Part shown: piece by piece, positions 1 to 8,326 of the stretch
How positions within the stretch are numbered: the stretch's first letter is position 1
How the letters are laid out: every line of letters begins with the position of its first letter
Source of the DNA: Cryobacterium lactosi
GTDB lineage: Bacteria; Actinomycetota; Actinomycetes; Actinomycetales; Microbacteriaceae
NCBI RefSeq assembly: GCF_004403945.1
Contig: NZ_SOHM01000012.1
Coordinates: 62,001-126,000 of the forward strand
Direction of reading: 5' to 3'
DNA: 64,000 bases
Program-made: the position numbers and the translations under genes
The notes under the pieces: model-generated
What the model saw: the letters and a program-made list of their open reading frames with translations, nothing else
Database searches by the model: none
What the model was told of the DNA's origin: nothing

Positions 1-2058
1 GGCGCGTTGCTCGCCGAGGTCGCCGGAGACCTGCTCGAGCTGGGAGGTCACCTCGGCCAGCCGGTTCTCGGCGGCATCGCGTTCGGTGACGAGTTCGAGT
101 TTGCTCGGCGCGGCTCCGGCGCCGCCCTGCACGGAGTGCACGGTGAGCACGTCTCCCGCCCTGGTGATGAGCTTGACCCTGCCGGCCGCTCCGGCCGCCA
201 AGAGGGCGTCGGCGGCGGCAGCGGCGGCGGCGAGGTCGTCGACGATCACGGTGTCGGCGAGCAGGCCAAGCACCCCGGCCGGGGCGTCGACGACGCTGTG
301 CGCGGCCCGGCTGCCGGCCAGTCCGGTCAGATCGAGCGGCGACACGCGCGCCGCATCGGCGGCCTGGGTGAGGAGCAGGTCGACCCGGCCGAGGCTCTCG
401 AGGTCGGCGTGCGCCACGGCGGCGATGGCGGCCTCCCGGTCGGCGGCGACGACGGCGTTGGCCAAGGACCCCAGCGCGGCGGCGATCGCGCGCTCGAAGC
501 CGGTCTGCACGGTCATCAGTTCGGCGACCAACCCGCCGATACCGGGCAGGTCGGCGTCGATCAGGGCGGACGACCCGTCCTTCTGGCCGAGGGCGAGGGA
601 CAGGGCGCCGGTTCGGGCGGCCAGGGCGTCACGCTCACGTTCGTTGCCGTGCAGGAGCTCGCGGAGCCGCTCGATCTCGGATTCCGCCTGGGCGACCAGG
701 CCTTCGGCGCCCTCCACGACCTCGTCCAGGTCGATGCCGGTGTCCTCGGTATCGTCGGCATCGTCGAGTTCCGCGAGCCGGCCGCGGGCGTCGGTCAACC
801 TGCCACGGGCGGAATCGAGGGCGCTCTCCTGGCGCAGCACTTCCCCGCGCACCGCGGCCAGGCGGGACGCCGCGGTGTCCGCCTGCCCGGCGAGGTGGGA
901 GACCTGGAGGTCGTGCCTGGAGACGAGTGCGGATTGCGCGGCGATCTCCTCGTCCACGGCGTCGAGGTCGCGGCGCACGGTGGCCGTACTGCTCCGCGCG
1001 CGGGACCAGGCGTCCTCGGCGGCGAGGATGCCCGCCCGGAGCCGTTCGACCTCCGCGGCGGCTTCCTGTACCCGCTGCGGCGTGACCGAGGGGGTTCGCT
1101 CGGCCGGTTCGGCCTGCGTACCGAGGAGGGCGAGGCGCTGGTTGGCCAGGGTGTAGAGGCTGCGGAGGCGTTCCTGGGCGGATTCGAGACCGAAGGCGGT
1201 GCGCCTGGCGACGTCGACGGCGTCGCCGACCTGGGCGTCTTCGAGCCGGCGGACCCGCACCTGATTGTGGTCCAGCTGGTCCTGGATGACGATGCGCTCC
1301 GAGTGCCGTTCGCTCTCGGTCTGCCCGTGGGCGTCGAGGGCGGTGCGCAGGGAGACCACATCGTCGGCGAGCAGCCGGGCTCGGGCATCGCGCACGGTGG
1401 CGGCGATCTGCTGGGCTTCCCTGGCTACCTGCGCCTGCTGGCCGAGCGGTTTGAGCTGTCGGCGGATCTCGCCGGCCAGGTCGCTGAGCCTGGTGAGGTT
1501 GGTCTGCATCGCCTCGAGCTTGCGCACGGTCTTTTCCTTGCGGCGGCGGTGCTTGAGGATTCCGGCGGCTTCCTCGATGAAGCCGCGGCGTTCCTCCGGG
1601 CTGGCGCGCAGCACAGCGTCCAGCTGCCCCTGGCCGACGATGACGTGCATTTCCCGGCCGAGCCCGGAGTCGCTGAGCAACTCTTGCACGTCGAGCAACC
1701 GGCAGGTGCGGCCGTTGATGGCGTAGTCGCTGCCGCCGTTGCGGAACAGGGTGCGCGAGATGGTCACTTCGGCGTACTCGATCGGCAATGCTCCGTCGCT
1801 GTTGTCGATCGACAGGATCACCTCGGCCCGGCCCAGCGGCCCCCTGGTGGAGGTGCCGGCGAAGATGACGTCCTCCATCTTGCCGCCGCGGAGGGTTTTC
1901 ACACCCTGCTCGCCCATCACCCAGGCCAGGGCATCGACCACATTGGACTTGCCGGAGCCGTTTGGACCCACGACGCAGGTGACGCCGGGTTCGAAGGCGA
2001 AGGTCGTCGATTGTGCGAAGGACTTGAAACCCTTGAGGGTGAGGCTCTTCAGGTACAA
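1..2058 (-). CDS. smc: Chromosome segregation ATPase SMC (N-terminal part, runs off the left edge)
   Basis: SMC is the ATP-driven coiled-coil core of the bacterial condensin complex, which with ScpA and ScpB compacts and segregates the chromosome. The visible 686 codons start YLKSLTLKGFKSFA and carry the Walker A region GPNGSGKSNVVDA at about residues 32-44, followed by a long Ala/Glu/Arg/Leu-rich coiled coil. A Gly/Ala-rich hinge segment near the left edge contains VKLITRAGDVLTVHSVQGG. The second coiled coil and the C-terminal ABC signature and Walker B half lie outside the window. I chose TTG at 2058 because it begins exactly at the conserved N-terminus and is preceded by AGGGAAGGA at good spacing. 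In actinobacteria smc commonly follows rnc and mutM, as here, though a GNAT gene on the other strand now separates them. Confidence 0.95.
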   Translation of the reverse strand, partial: MYLKSLTLKGFKSFAQSTTFAFEPGVTCVVGPNGSGKSNVVDALAWVMGEQGVKTLRGGKMEDVIFAGTSTRGPLGRAEVILSIDNSDGALPIEYAEVTISRTLFRNGGSDYAINGRTCRLLDVQELLSDSGLGREMHVIVGQGQLDAVLRASPEERRGFIEEAAGILKHRRRKEKTVRKLEAMQTNLTRLSDLAGEIRRQLKPLGQQAQVAREAQQIAATVRDARARLLADDVVSLRTALDAHGQTESERHSERIVIQDQLDHNQVRVRRLEDAQVGDAVDVARRTAFGLESAQERLRSLYTLANQRLALLGTQAEPAERTPSVTPQRVQEAAAEVERLRAGILAAEDAWSRARSSTATVRRDLDAVDEEIAAQSALVSRHDLQVSHLAGQADTAASRLAAVRGEVLRQESALDSARGRLTDARGRLAELDDADDTEDTGIDLDEVVEGAEGLVAQAESEIERLRELLHGNERERDALAARTGALSLALGQKDGSSALIDADLPGIGGLVAELMTVQTGFERAIAAALGSLANAVVAADREAAIAAVAHADLESLGRVDLLLTQAADAARVSPLDLTGLAGSRAAHSVVDAPAGVLGLLADTVIVDDLAAAAAAADALLAAGAAGRVKLITRAGDVLTVHSVQGGAGAAPSKLELVTERDAAENRLAEVTSQLEQVSGDLGEQRA

Positions 2059-2177
2059 CCCGGCCGTCCTTCCCTCAGTAGTGTCGTGATCAGTCCACGG
2101 TACCGGACGGCCCCTCGTTTACTGGGATCGGCCCGCCCGAGATCCACGAGAGCCTGTCGTTCTGGAGCTACCGGGTC

Positions 2178-2183
2178 TAGGCT
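2178..2183 (+). promoter_or_regulatory. Candidate -10 element (leaderless start) for the GNAT gene
   Basis: TAGGCT fits the actinobacterial TAnnnT -10 pattern and ends 8 nt before the ATG at 2192. No Shine-Dalgarno sequence is present, which suggests a transcript beginning at or next to the start codon. Confidence 0.45.
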
Positions 2184-2191
2184 CTGCGGGC

Positions 2192-3313
2192 ATGGAGAGT
2201 CGATCGTTCAGTATCGACGAGTTGAGCATTCCCGCGTCGCCCGCAGGTCCGGGCTGGGCGGAGTTCGCTGCCGCCGTCGAGGTACGCAACCGGGTGGAGT
2301 CCCACGCGTACGGCACCGGTGAGCTTGCCCAGTCGGCAGAGGAGCTGCTCCCGGCGTTCCTGACGCCGGAGGACTCCCCCAGACGGTTGTTCGTGGCGCG
2401 CGCCGCGGGGACGATCGTGGCCCGCGCCCTCTACGAGACGCAGTCAGACCCGGCGTCGGAGTTCGCCTGGTTCACCGTGGAGGTCCTGCCTGAATGGCGT
2501 GGCCGGGGCATCGGCTCCGCACTGTCGACGGTTCTGGAGTCACTGGCCGACGCCGAGCGGCGCAGCAGCCGCGTGGTCTACGCGGTCTCGCCGCCCGGAC
2601 CCGGCGAACGTGTTGCGGCGCCCACTGGCTTCGGGTCGGTTCCGCTCGCCAACCCCGAGGTGCGTTTTCTCCTCAATCGGGGCTACCGGCTCGAGCAGGT
2701 GGAGCGCGGCAGCAGGTTGCAGTTGCCGGTGGACCCTGCCTTCCTCACCGACCAGCTCGCTGCGGCAGGAGCCAGAGCCGGGGAGGACTATGCGGTGTTG
2801 TCGTGGTCTGGGCGTACGCCGGAGCGATGGTTGCCCGATCTGGCCCTGCTGTACACCCGAATGTCGACGGATGCGCCGACGGCGGGCCTGGAGGAGCCGG
2901 AGGAGGTCTGGACCGTGGAGCGGCTCCGGCGCGAACAGGACGTCTACGCCACCGGGCCACGGCTGGCCGTGGTGACCGCGGCGCTGCATCGGCCGAGCGG
3001 CCGGCTGGTCGGTTTCACCGAGCTCTCGGTGCCGGGCGATCCCGGCCGGGCCGTCTCACAAGAGGACACCCTGGTGCTTCGAGAGCATCGCGGGCACCGC
3101 CTGGGCATGCTGATGAAGCTGGCCAACCTGAAGCAGCTCGCCCTGGGGTATCCGGAGCAGCGAGCGGTGACCACGTTCAATGCCGAGGAGAACCGTTACA
3201 TGCTCGACGTCAATGAGGCGGTTGGGTTCACACCGATGGGGTACGAGGGAGCGTGGCGGAAGGTAAGCGCAGCCGCTGGCAGCGCGGGCAGTAGTGCGAG
3301 GACCGGTTCATGA
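2192..3313 (+). CDS. GNAT family N-acetyltransferase, tandem-domain
   Basis: A 373-residue protein with two Gcn5-related acetyltransferase-like halves. The first half has the acetyl-CoA-binding motif A, VLPEWRGRGIGSAL, at about residues 98-111. The second half, at about residues 250-350, has a weaker equivalent around EHRGHRLGMLMKLANL. Tandem-GNAT proteins of this length include mycothiol synthase-type enzymes and antibiotic or small-molecule acetyltransferases; I cannot name the substrate. The gene is divergent from smc. Its last 86 bp overlap the 3' end of the convergent mutM gene, so the C-terminal tail (Ala/Gly/Ser-rich) is read antisense to the MutM zinc-finger tail. The start lacks a ribosome binding site and looks leaderless. 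Confidence 0.85.
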   Translation: MESRSFSIDELSIPASPAGPGWAEFAAAVEVRNRVESHAYGTGELAQSAEELLPAFLTPEDSPRRLFVARAAGTIVARALYETQSDPASEFAWFTVEVLPEWRGRGIGSALSTVLESLADAERRSSRVVYAVSPPGPGERVAAPTGFGSVPLANPEVRFLLNRGYRLEQVERGSRLQLPVDPAFLTDQLAAAGARAGEDYAVLSWSGRTPERWLPDLALLYTRMSTDAPTAGLEEPEEVWTVERLRREQDVYATGPRLAVVTAALHRPSGRLVGFTELSVPGDPGRAVSQEDTLVLREHRGHRLGMLMKLANLKQLALGYPEQRAVTTFNAEENRYMLDVNEAVGFTPMGYEGAWRKVSAAAGSAGSSARTGS

Positions 3314-4238
3314 ACTTGACCCGCACCAAATCGGTTCCACAGCGAGGGCACGGCGTGCCCTGCCGGCCGTAGGCGTTGAGGCTGTGCGAGAAGTACCCGG
3401 ACTGGCCGTTGACGTTCACGTATTGGGCGTCGAAGCTGGTGCCACCCTCGGCCAGCGCCTTCAGCAGAATCTCACGGATGGCGCCGAGCAGGCGGCGGGC
3501 GCTCGCCGCGGACAGTGTCGCGGCCGGCTGGTCGAAGTGCACCCTGGCGTCGAAAAGAGCCTCGTCGGCATAGATGTTGCCGATCCCGCTGACGACCTGC
3601 TGGTCGAGCAGCACCCGTTTGATGCCGGACCTGGTGCGTGCCAACGCCCGGTAGAACGCCGGGGCGGAGAAGGCCGGGTCGAGCGGGTCGCGGCCGATGT
3701 GGGCCACCTGGCCGGGAATGAGGCCCGTCCAGGCCGGCCCGGAACCGATGGCGGCCCCGGAACCGGCCGAAACGAGCCGGCCAGGTGCCATGCCGGGACC
3801 GGAATAGCCGGCCGGGAGGCCGTCGGCGGTGGCGCGCATCCTGTCCACGGCCATGCTGCCGAAGATGCGCTGGTCCACGAAGTGCAGGGCCAGTTCGCCG
3901 TGCTCGGGGTGCTGCAGGGTCAACCGGATGCGCAGCAGCTTCTCCGGGGCCTGGCCGGGTGTGCGAAGCAGCACCTGTCCGCTCATGCCGAGGTGGGCGA
4001 CGAGGGCCAGGTGCTCCGGCGCGCCCGCCGGAGCGTTCAGGGGGAACCAGAGGAACTTGCCCCGCCGGACGGCGGCCTCGATCCTGGCGCCGGTGAGGAG
4101 TACTTCGAAATCGCCCAGCGATCCGTCGTGGCGGCGCAGGGACCGGTTGTCGAACACCTCGACACCCGTGACGGCGGCGCCGGAGACGGCGGTTTCCAGG
4201 CCGGAGCGAACGACCTCGACCTCGGGGAGCTCGGGCAC
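3228..4238 (-). CDS. mutM: Formamidopyrimidine-DNA glycosylase (Fpg/MutM)
   Basis: A bifunctional base-excision repair enzyme that removes 8-oxoguanine and other oxidised purines and cleaves the abasic site. After the initiator Met the N-terminus is PELPEVEVVR, giving the catalytic Pro and Glu. RRGKFLWF supplies the conserved Lys near residue 60. The C-terminal zinc finger is complete: CPRC, a basic loop, then CPRCQ. At 336 residues it is longer than the usual 270-300. A Gly/Ser/Ala-rich insertion sits between MRATADGLP and the conserved VAHIGRDPLDPAF, roughly residues 135-170. Its start lies 3 bp downstream of the rnc stop, so the two are probably co-transcribed. Confidence 0.95.
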   Translation of the reverse strand: MPELPEVEVVRSGLETAVSGAAVTGVEVFDNRSLRRHDGSLGDFEVLLTGARIEAAVRRGKFLWFPLNAPAGAPEHLALVAHLGMSGQVLLRTPGQAPEKLLRIRLTLQHPEHGELALHFVDQRIFGSMAVDRMRATADGLPAGYSGPGMAPGRLVSAGSGAAIGSGPAWTGLIPGQVAHIGRDPLDPAFSAPAFYRALARTRSGIKRVLLDQQVVSGIGNIYADEALFDARVHFDQPAATLSAASARRLLGAIREILLKALAEGGTSFDAQYVNVNGQSGYFSHSLNAYGRQGTPCPRCGTDLVRVKFMNRSSHYCPRCQRLRLPSATLPRTPSV

Positions 4239-4241
4239 GGG

Positions 4242-4919
4242 TCAGCGGCGGGGTGCGCGCAGGCGCGTCCACGCCTCGAGGGCGGCGGCCATCTCGGCGT
4301 GCTTCTTGCTGGTGCCCTCGCCCGTGGCTGTGACCGCGGTTCCCACGGTCACCGTGGCGACAAAGACCTTCGAGTGGTCCGGCCCGCTTTCGGCGACGGA
4401 GTAGACCGGAACGCCGGCACCGAGCCGGGAAGCGGCCTCCTGCAGGCTGGTCTTGGGGTCCATCGAGATACCGAAGTGACCGGGATCGGCCAGCATGGGC
4501 TGCAACAGTCGCATCACGAACCGGGTCGCGGACTCTACGCCGGTGTCGAGGTAGACGGCACCGATGAGAGCCTCGACGGTGTCGGCCAAGATCGACGACT
4601 TGTCACGACCGCCGGTGAGGGTCTCCCCACGGCCGAGGCGCACGAATTCGCCCAGACCGATGCCGCGGGCGATCTCGGACAGCGCGGCCGTTGAGACCAG
4701 ACTGGCCCGGCGCTTGGCGAGGTCACCCTCCGGAAGCAGCGGGTAGTCGCGGTACAACATCACCGTGACCGCTTGGCCCAGAATCGAGTCGCCAAGGAAT
4801 TCCAGGCGCTCGTTCGTGGGCAGGCCACCGTGTTCGTACGCGTAGGACCGGTGCGTCAACGCCAATTCGAGCAGACCGGCGTCGACCTGCAGGCCGAGGA
4901 TCTCCTGCAGCGCCACCAT
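4242..4919 (-). CDS. rnc: Ribonuclease III
   Basis: An endonuclease for double-stranded RNA that processes rRNA precursors and some mRNAs. The catalytic signature NERLEFLGDSIL is near residue 40 and a second acidic cluster, DTVEALIGAVYLD, near residue 110. A C-terminal double-stranded-RNA-binding domain follows (KTSLQEAASRLG through KKHAEMAAALEAW). I prefer ATG at 4919 (225 residues): it gives the normal family length and is preceded by GAGG at 5-nt spacing. The frame stays open to a GTG at 5036, which would add 39 low-complexity Ala/Pro/Ser residues and has its ribosome-binding-like sequence too close. The gene lies between rpmF and mutM in the usual actinobacterial order. Confidence 0.93.
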   Translation of the reverse strand: MVALQEILGLQVDAGLLELALTHRSYAYEHGGLPTNERLEFLGDSILGQAVTVMLYRDYPLLPEGDLAKRRASLVSTAALSEIARGIGLGEFVRLGRGETLTGGRDKSSILADTVEALIGAVYLDTGVESATRFVMRLLQPMLADPGHFGISMDPKTSLQEAASRLGAGVPVYSVAESGPDHSKVFVATVTVGTAVTATGEGTSKKHAEMAAALEAWTRLRAPRR

Positions 4920-5057
4920 CGGATCCTCAGGTTGTCTCGGCTCCCGGGCAGCAGAAACTCCTGCAGCAGGGAGCGCTGCAGGAGAATCGGCTGTTCCGGG
5001 ATCGGCGTCAGAACCTGACACGGTTGTGCGCACCACCCCTGTGACTAAACCTTCTGA

Positions 5058-5261
5058 CTAGACGTCAGCGACCTTGCGGCCCTTGTACTCCATGAAGAGT
5101 GCGGTGCCGGCAGCGTCGGTGACAACCTTCGCGCGGTGCGGGAGGCTGTAGACGACCTTGCCGTTTTCCATGGTCTTCACCAGGGTGGGGGCTTCGGCCT
5201 TCCAGCAGGAACGGCGTGAGCGGGTGTTGGAGCGTGATTGCTTGCGCTTCGGGACTGCCAT
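5058..5261 (-). CDS. rpmF: 50S ribosomal protein L32, zinc-free type
   Basis: A structural protein of the large ribosomal subunit. The N-terminus [18 protein letters not shown] is typical of L32. Many L32 proteins carry two CxxC pairs that bind zinc; this one has a single Cys (SCWKAEAPT) and none of the pairs, so it is a zinc-independent (C-minus) form. The length, 67 residues, is normal. It starts 2 bp after the stop of the DUF177 gene and precedes rnc, forming the common DUF177-rpmF-rnc unit. Confidence 0.95.
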   Translation of the reverse strand: MAVPKRKQSRSNTRSRRSCWKAEAPTLVKTMENGKVVYSLPHRAKVVTDAAGTALFMEYKGRKVADV

Positions 5262-5263
5262 GA

Positions 5264-5836
5264 CTACTTCTCTTCTCTATCCGGTACAGCCTGGATGTCG
5301 TCATCCGTGCTGATGCTTTCGGAAGCTTGGAATTCCAATAGTGCGGACCAGCGGGGATCCTGCACGTCACTCGGTTCAAGTTCAGGGGAAGTGGCACGCC
5401 GTTCCCCGGTCTCTGGGTCGAGACCTGGGCAATCCCGCCGGCAAACCGGCTGGAACGGCAGTGACAACACCACTGCATCCCTGATTAGTGGTTCAAGATC
5501 CACGTGGTCATCTTGAACCGCACACTCATAAGCTTCGTCTAGATCGTACGCGAAAAGCTCCACAAAATGAACTCGGACAGGCAATTCGATGTCAATCAGG
5601 CATCTTCCGCACTCTCCGGCGGCTTTTCCGGTCACATCCGCGGTCACCAGGATGCCCTCGTGGATGCATTCCAGGCGCAGATCTGCTTCGAGGGTGGAGC
5701 CGGCTTTCACGGCAACAAGCGCTTCACCGAGGTCGTTGGGCACGACGATGTCGATGTTGCGCTCATACATCGTTCCCGGGCGGTTGATGACGTCGCGGAC
5801 GTCAACCTTGTACGGGGTCTTCTTGAACTTATTCAC
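5264..5836 (-). CDS. DUF177 (YceD-type) protein
   Basis: A 190-residue acidic protein of the DUF177/YceD family, almost always encoded next to rpmF and implicated in 23S rRNA or large-subunit metabolism. The family motif is visible: GECGRCL in the middle, with [12 protein letters not shown] after it, and a later Cys pair in [15 protein letters not shown]. The N-terminus has the typical basic [16 protein letters not shown] stretch. It is the first gene of the minus-strand group leading through rpmF, rnc and mutM. The preceding minus-strand TGase gene runs toward it and stops at 5900, so a promoter could lie in the 63-bp gap. Confidence 0.9.
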   Translation of the reverse strand: MNKFKKTPYKVDVRDVINRPGTMYERNIDIVVPNDLGEALVAVKAGSTLEADLRLECIHEGILVTADVTGKAAGECGRCLIDIELPVRVHFVELFAYDLDEAYECAVQDDHVDLEPLIRDAVVLSLPFQPVCRRDCPGLDPETGERRATSPELEPSDVQDPRWSALLEFQASESISTDDDIQAVPDREEK

Positions 5837-5899
5837 AAGGGAAAATTCTACGCGTCGAATGGGGGTTGTCGGTCCGCGCCGGTGTGTCGCGTGCGCCGG

Positions 5900-8326
5900 T
5901 CACTCCGGGGTGCCGGCGGCCAGGCCCATCCGGCGCAGTGCCGTCGACGTCAGGGACGCCGGAATGATCAGGGCCCTGGCCCGCTGGGCGGGCCCGGAAC
6001 TCTGCCACAGGGCGGCCAGGAGAAGGTCGAGGTCGCCCAGCAGGGCGGCGCCGTGGTTCGCCGCCGGACCCTGGCGGCGGGCGTAGTGTGCTTGCTCGGT
6101 GGCCACCAGGAGTCGGTCGAGCGCCTCTCGCACCTCCGGCGCAGCGCCGACGGTGACCTTGTCGCGGATGCTGTCGGCCAGCTCACGGGTGGTGAGCGTG
6201 TCGTACACGGTCAGCCCCTGGTCCACCGCGGTGTCGGCCAGCTCACGCCAGGCCAGCACGGCGCCGCCCCGGTCGGCCGCCAACAGGCGCCGCCGCCGCC
6301 GCCGCCGGACCAGCCGGATCCCACCGGGGGTGAGCAGGAGGATCACGACGAACGTCGCAACGAGCCCGATCCGGGCCAGGGTGCCGGGCAGCTCGTCCTC
6401 CGGCGCGGCGAGGCTGTCCAGGGGTCCGCTCTCGAGCCCCGGATTGTCGTTTTGCCGGGGAACGACCGATTGCGCTTCGCCGGCGGATGGCGCACCGGAT
6501 GCCGTGGTGCTCTCGGGTTGGGCATAGTCCGGTACCGATCCCCGGCCGGGTGTCGGTTCGAAGGGCACCCAGCCGACCCCGACGAAGTAGAGCTCCGGCC
6601 AGGCGTGCAGATCGTCGGAATCGACGTCGTAGCGGTTCTGGTCGTTGACGACAGTTGTCGTGCGGGTGCCGGGAAGGTAGCCCAATGTCACCCGAGCCGG
6701 TATGCCCAGGCTCCGTGACATCAACGCCATCGCCGAGGCGAAGTGCACACAGTAGCCGCGTTTCACGTCGAGGAAGGTGGCGATGACATCCGCTCCCCCG
6801 CCGTCGTAGCCGTCCTCCACCGGCGCCTCGGTGTCGTAGGTGAAGTCGTTTCCGCGCAGGTAGTCCTGAATGGCCACCGCGGCGTCATAGGACGAATCCG
6901 TGCCTTGGCTGACCGTGCGGGCCGTCTCGCCGATGATCTCCGGCGTGCCGTCGGGCAGGGACAGGCTTGGCTCGATGGACACCGGATACCGGCCGCCGGC
7001 CTCACGGAGCTGGTCCCTGGTCGGTTGCACTTCGAGGGAGGTCACTGTGTAGCGCTGGCCGATCGTGGAGCTGTCGGTACTAGTGATCGACCGGTTCCCG
7101 TCGTTCCAGTACCAGCTCCCGGTGAGCCCGTCCACCCGCGTGGCCGGCACGGGAACAGGCAGCATCTGGGTGTCCACGCCGTCGATCACGATGATCGTGC
7201 TGGCCTCGGTGCGGTCCACCGGCTCGGACAGGCCCGGTGGGGCGGGGATCGACTCGGCGGTGAGGTCCTCGTCGACCTCGCTGGCCTTGGGCAGCCAGCT
7301 GGTCCCCTTGATCTCATCGAGGGTCAGCACGGCGAGGTAGGGCTGCTCAGTGGCTGACGTGCGGTAGTGCAGGGCCGGACCGGGCTGGGGCCGGCGCAGG
7401 TCCTGGCCGAGGTCGATCATCGGGCTGATCCCCCGGTTGAACAGCGCGCTGTTGGGCCGCGAGCCGAATGCGCCACCGGAGATCACGGGCGCGGAGAAGC
7501 TGAACACGAGCGAACCGATGATGCCGATGGCACCGATGGCGATGGCGCCCCGCACGGCGCCCGCCGCGCCGGTGATTCCAGTTCCGCGTCCGCCGGCCTG
7601 GCGGTTGACCTGCAGGCCGCGCAGGTGTACGTCGATGCGGAGCAGGAGTAGATAGGCGGTCGCTGTCGCGGCCAGGGCGATCCAGTCCGCCCCGGTGGAC
7701 ACCACGAAGCCGGGCACCGCGAGGGGCACCAGGGCCGGTATTCCGGCCAGCGCCGGTCGGCGCAGCCCGATGGCCACGAGGTCCATCAGGATCGCCAGCA
7801 GGCCCACCCCGCCGGCCAGGAGGAACAGGATGCCGTCCAGCACCTCCGCGGGCGTGCCCTGCACCTGAATTGATCTGACGCCGGCCGTAGCCAGCTCGGT
7901 GAAGCGGGCGAGGGTGTCTCCGGTGGGGACCAGCCAGAGCAGTCCGGTGCCGCCGCCGAAGAACAGCGTGAGCACCACGACGAGCACGCCGGCGGACAGC
8001 ACTGGCACGATCACCGCGGGCACCCTGGCCCGACGCAGCCCGGCGGCGCCGGCCAGGACGACGCTTGCAACTATCAACAGCACCAACCACCAGGCCGACC
8101 CGGCGAGCACAGTGCCCAGGGCGGTGCATCCGGTCATCAGCAGGCCCAGCACTGCCAGGGTGAGCGGCCAGCGCACCACCGGCGGCCGGCGGGACTCCGT
8201 AGTCGGCCCACGACCGGAGGACCCACCCCCGGCCTGACCAGTCCGCGCCCGGCCACTATCGGCCTGACCAGCCCGAGCCCGGTCAGCCACGGCACGGTCG
8301 GCGCCGGCCACATCGGTCCTGGTCAC
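5900..8326 (-). CDS. Transglutaminase-like membrane protein (TgpA type), catalytic triad intact
   Basis: An 808-residue membrane protein. The N-terminal part has several transmembrane helices, the middle a TgpA/DUF3488-like region, then an extracytoplasmic transglutaminase-like core, one further helix near residues 650-675 followed by a run of Arg, and a cytoplasmic tail. The core has all three catalytic positions: Cys526 in KRGYCVHFA, His574 in DDLHAWPE, and an acidic residue, Glu590, in VPFEPTPG. I start at GTG 8326, which overlaps the DUF58 stop by 4 bp (GTGA); the open frame further upstream is only a shadow of the DUF58 gene. With the DUF58 and MoxR genes before it, this is a standard MoxR-DUF58-TGase module, thought to act in cell-envelope assembly. 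Substrate unknown. Confidence 0.88.
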   Translation of the reverse strand: MTRTDVAGADRAVADRARAGQADSGRARTGQAGGGSSGRGPTTESRRPPVVRWPLTLAVLGLLMTGCTALGTVLAGSAWWLVLLIVASVVLAGAAGLRRARVPAVIVPVLSAGVLVVVLTLFFGGGTGLLWLVPTGDTLARFTELATAGVRSIQVQGTPAEVLDGILFLLAGGVGLLAILMDLVAIGLRRPALAGIPALVPLAVPGFVVSTGADWIALAATATAYLLLLRIDVHLRGLQVNRQAGGRGTGITGAAGAVRGAIAIGAIGIIGSLVFSFSAPVISGGAFGSRPNSALFNRGISPMIDLGQDLRRPQPGPALHYRTSATEQPYLAVLTLDEIKGTSWLPKASEVDEDLTAESIPAPPGLSEPVDRTEASTIIVIDGVDTQMLPVPVPATRVDGLTGSWYWNDGNRSITSTDSSTIGQRYTVTSLEVQPTRDQLREAGGRYPVSIEPSLSLPDGTPEIIGETARTVSQGTDSSYDAAVAIQDYLRGNDFTYDTEAPVEDGYDGGGADVIATFLDVKRGYCVHFASAMALMSRSLGIPARVTLGYLPGTRTTTVVNDQNRYDVDSDDLHAWPELYFVGVGWVPFEPTPGRGSVPDYAQPESTTASGAPSAGEAQSVVPRQNDNPGLESGPLDSLAAPEDELPGTLARIGLVATFVVILLLTPGGIRLVRRRRRRRLLAADRGGAVLAWRELADTAVDQGLTVYDTLTTRELADSIRDKVTVGAAPEVREALDRLLVATEQAHYARRQGPAANHGAALLGDLDLLLAALWQSSGPAQRARALIIPASLTSTALRRMGLAAGTPE

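Noticed and set aside
7..2322. 771-codon plus-strand frame antisense to smc
   Set aside because: The minus strand encodes a clear SMC protein with Walker A and hinge; the plus frame is Gly/Ala/Val/Asp-rich shadow caused by high GC.
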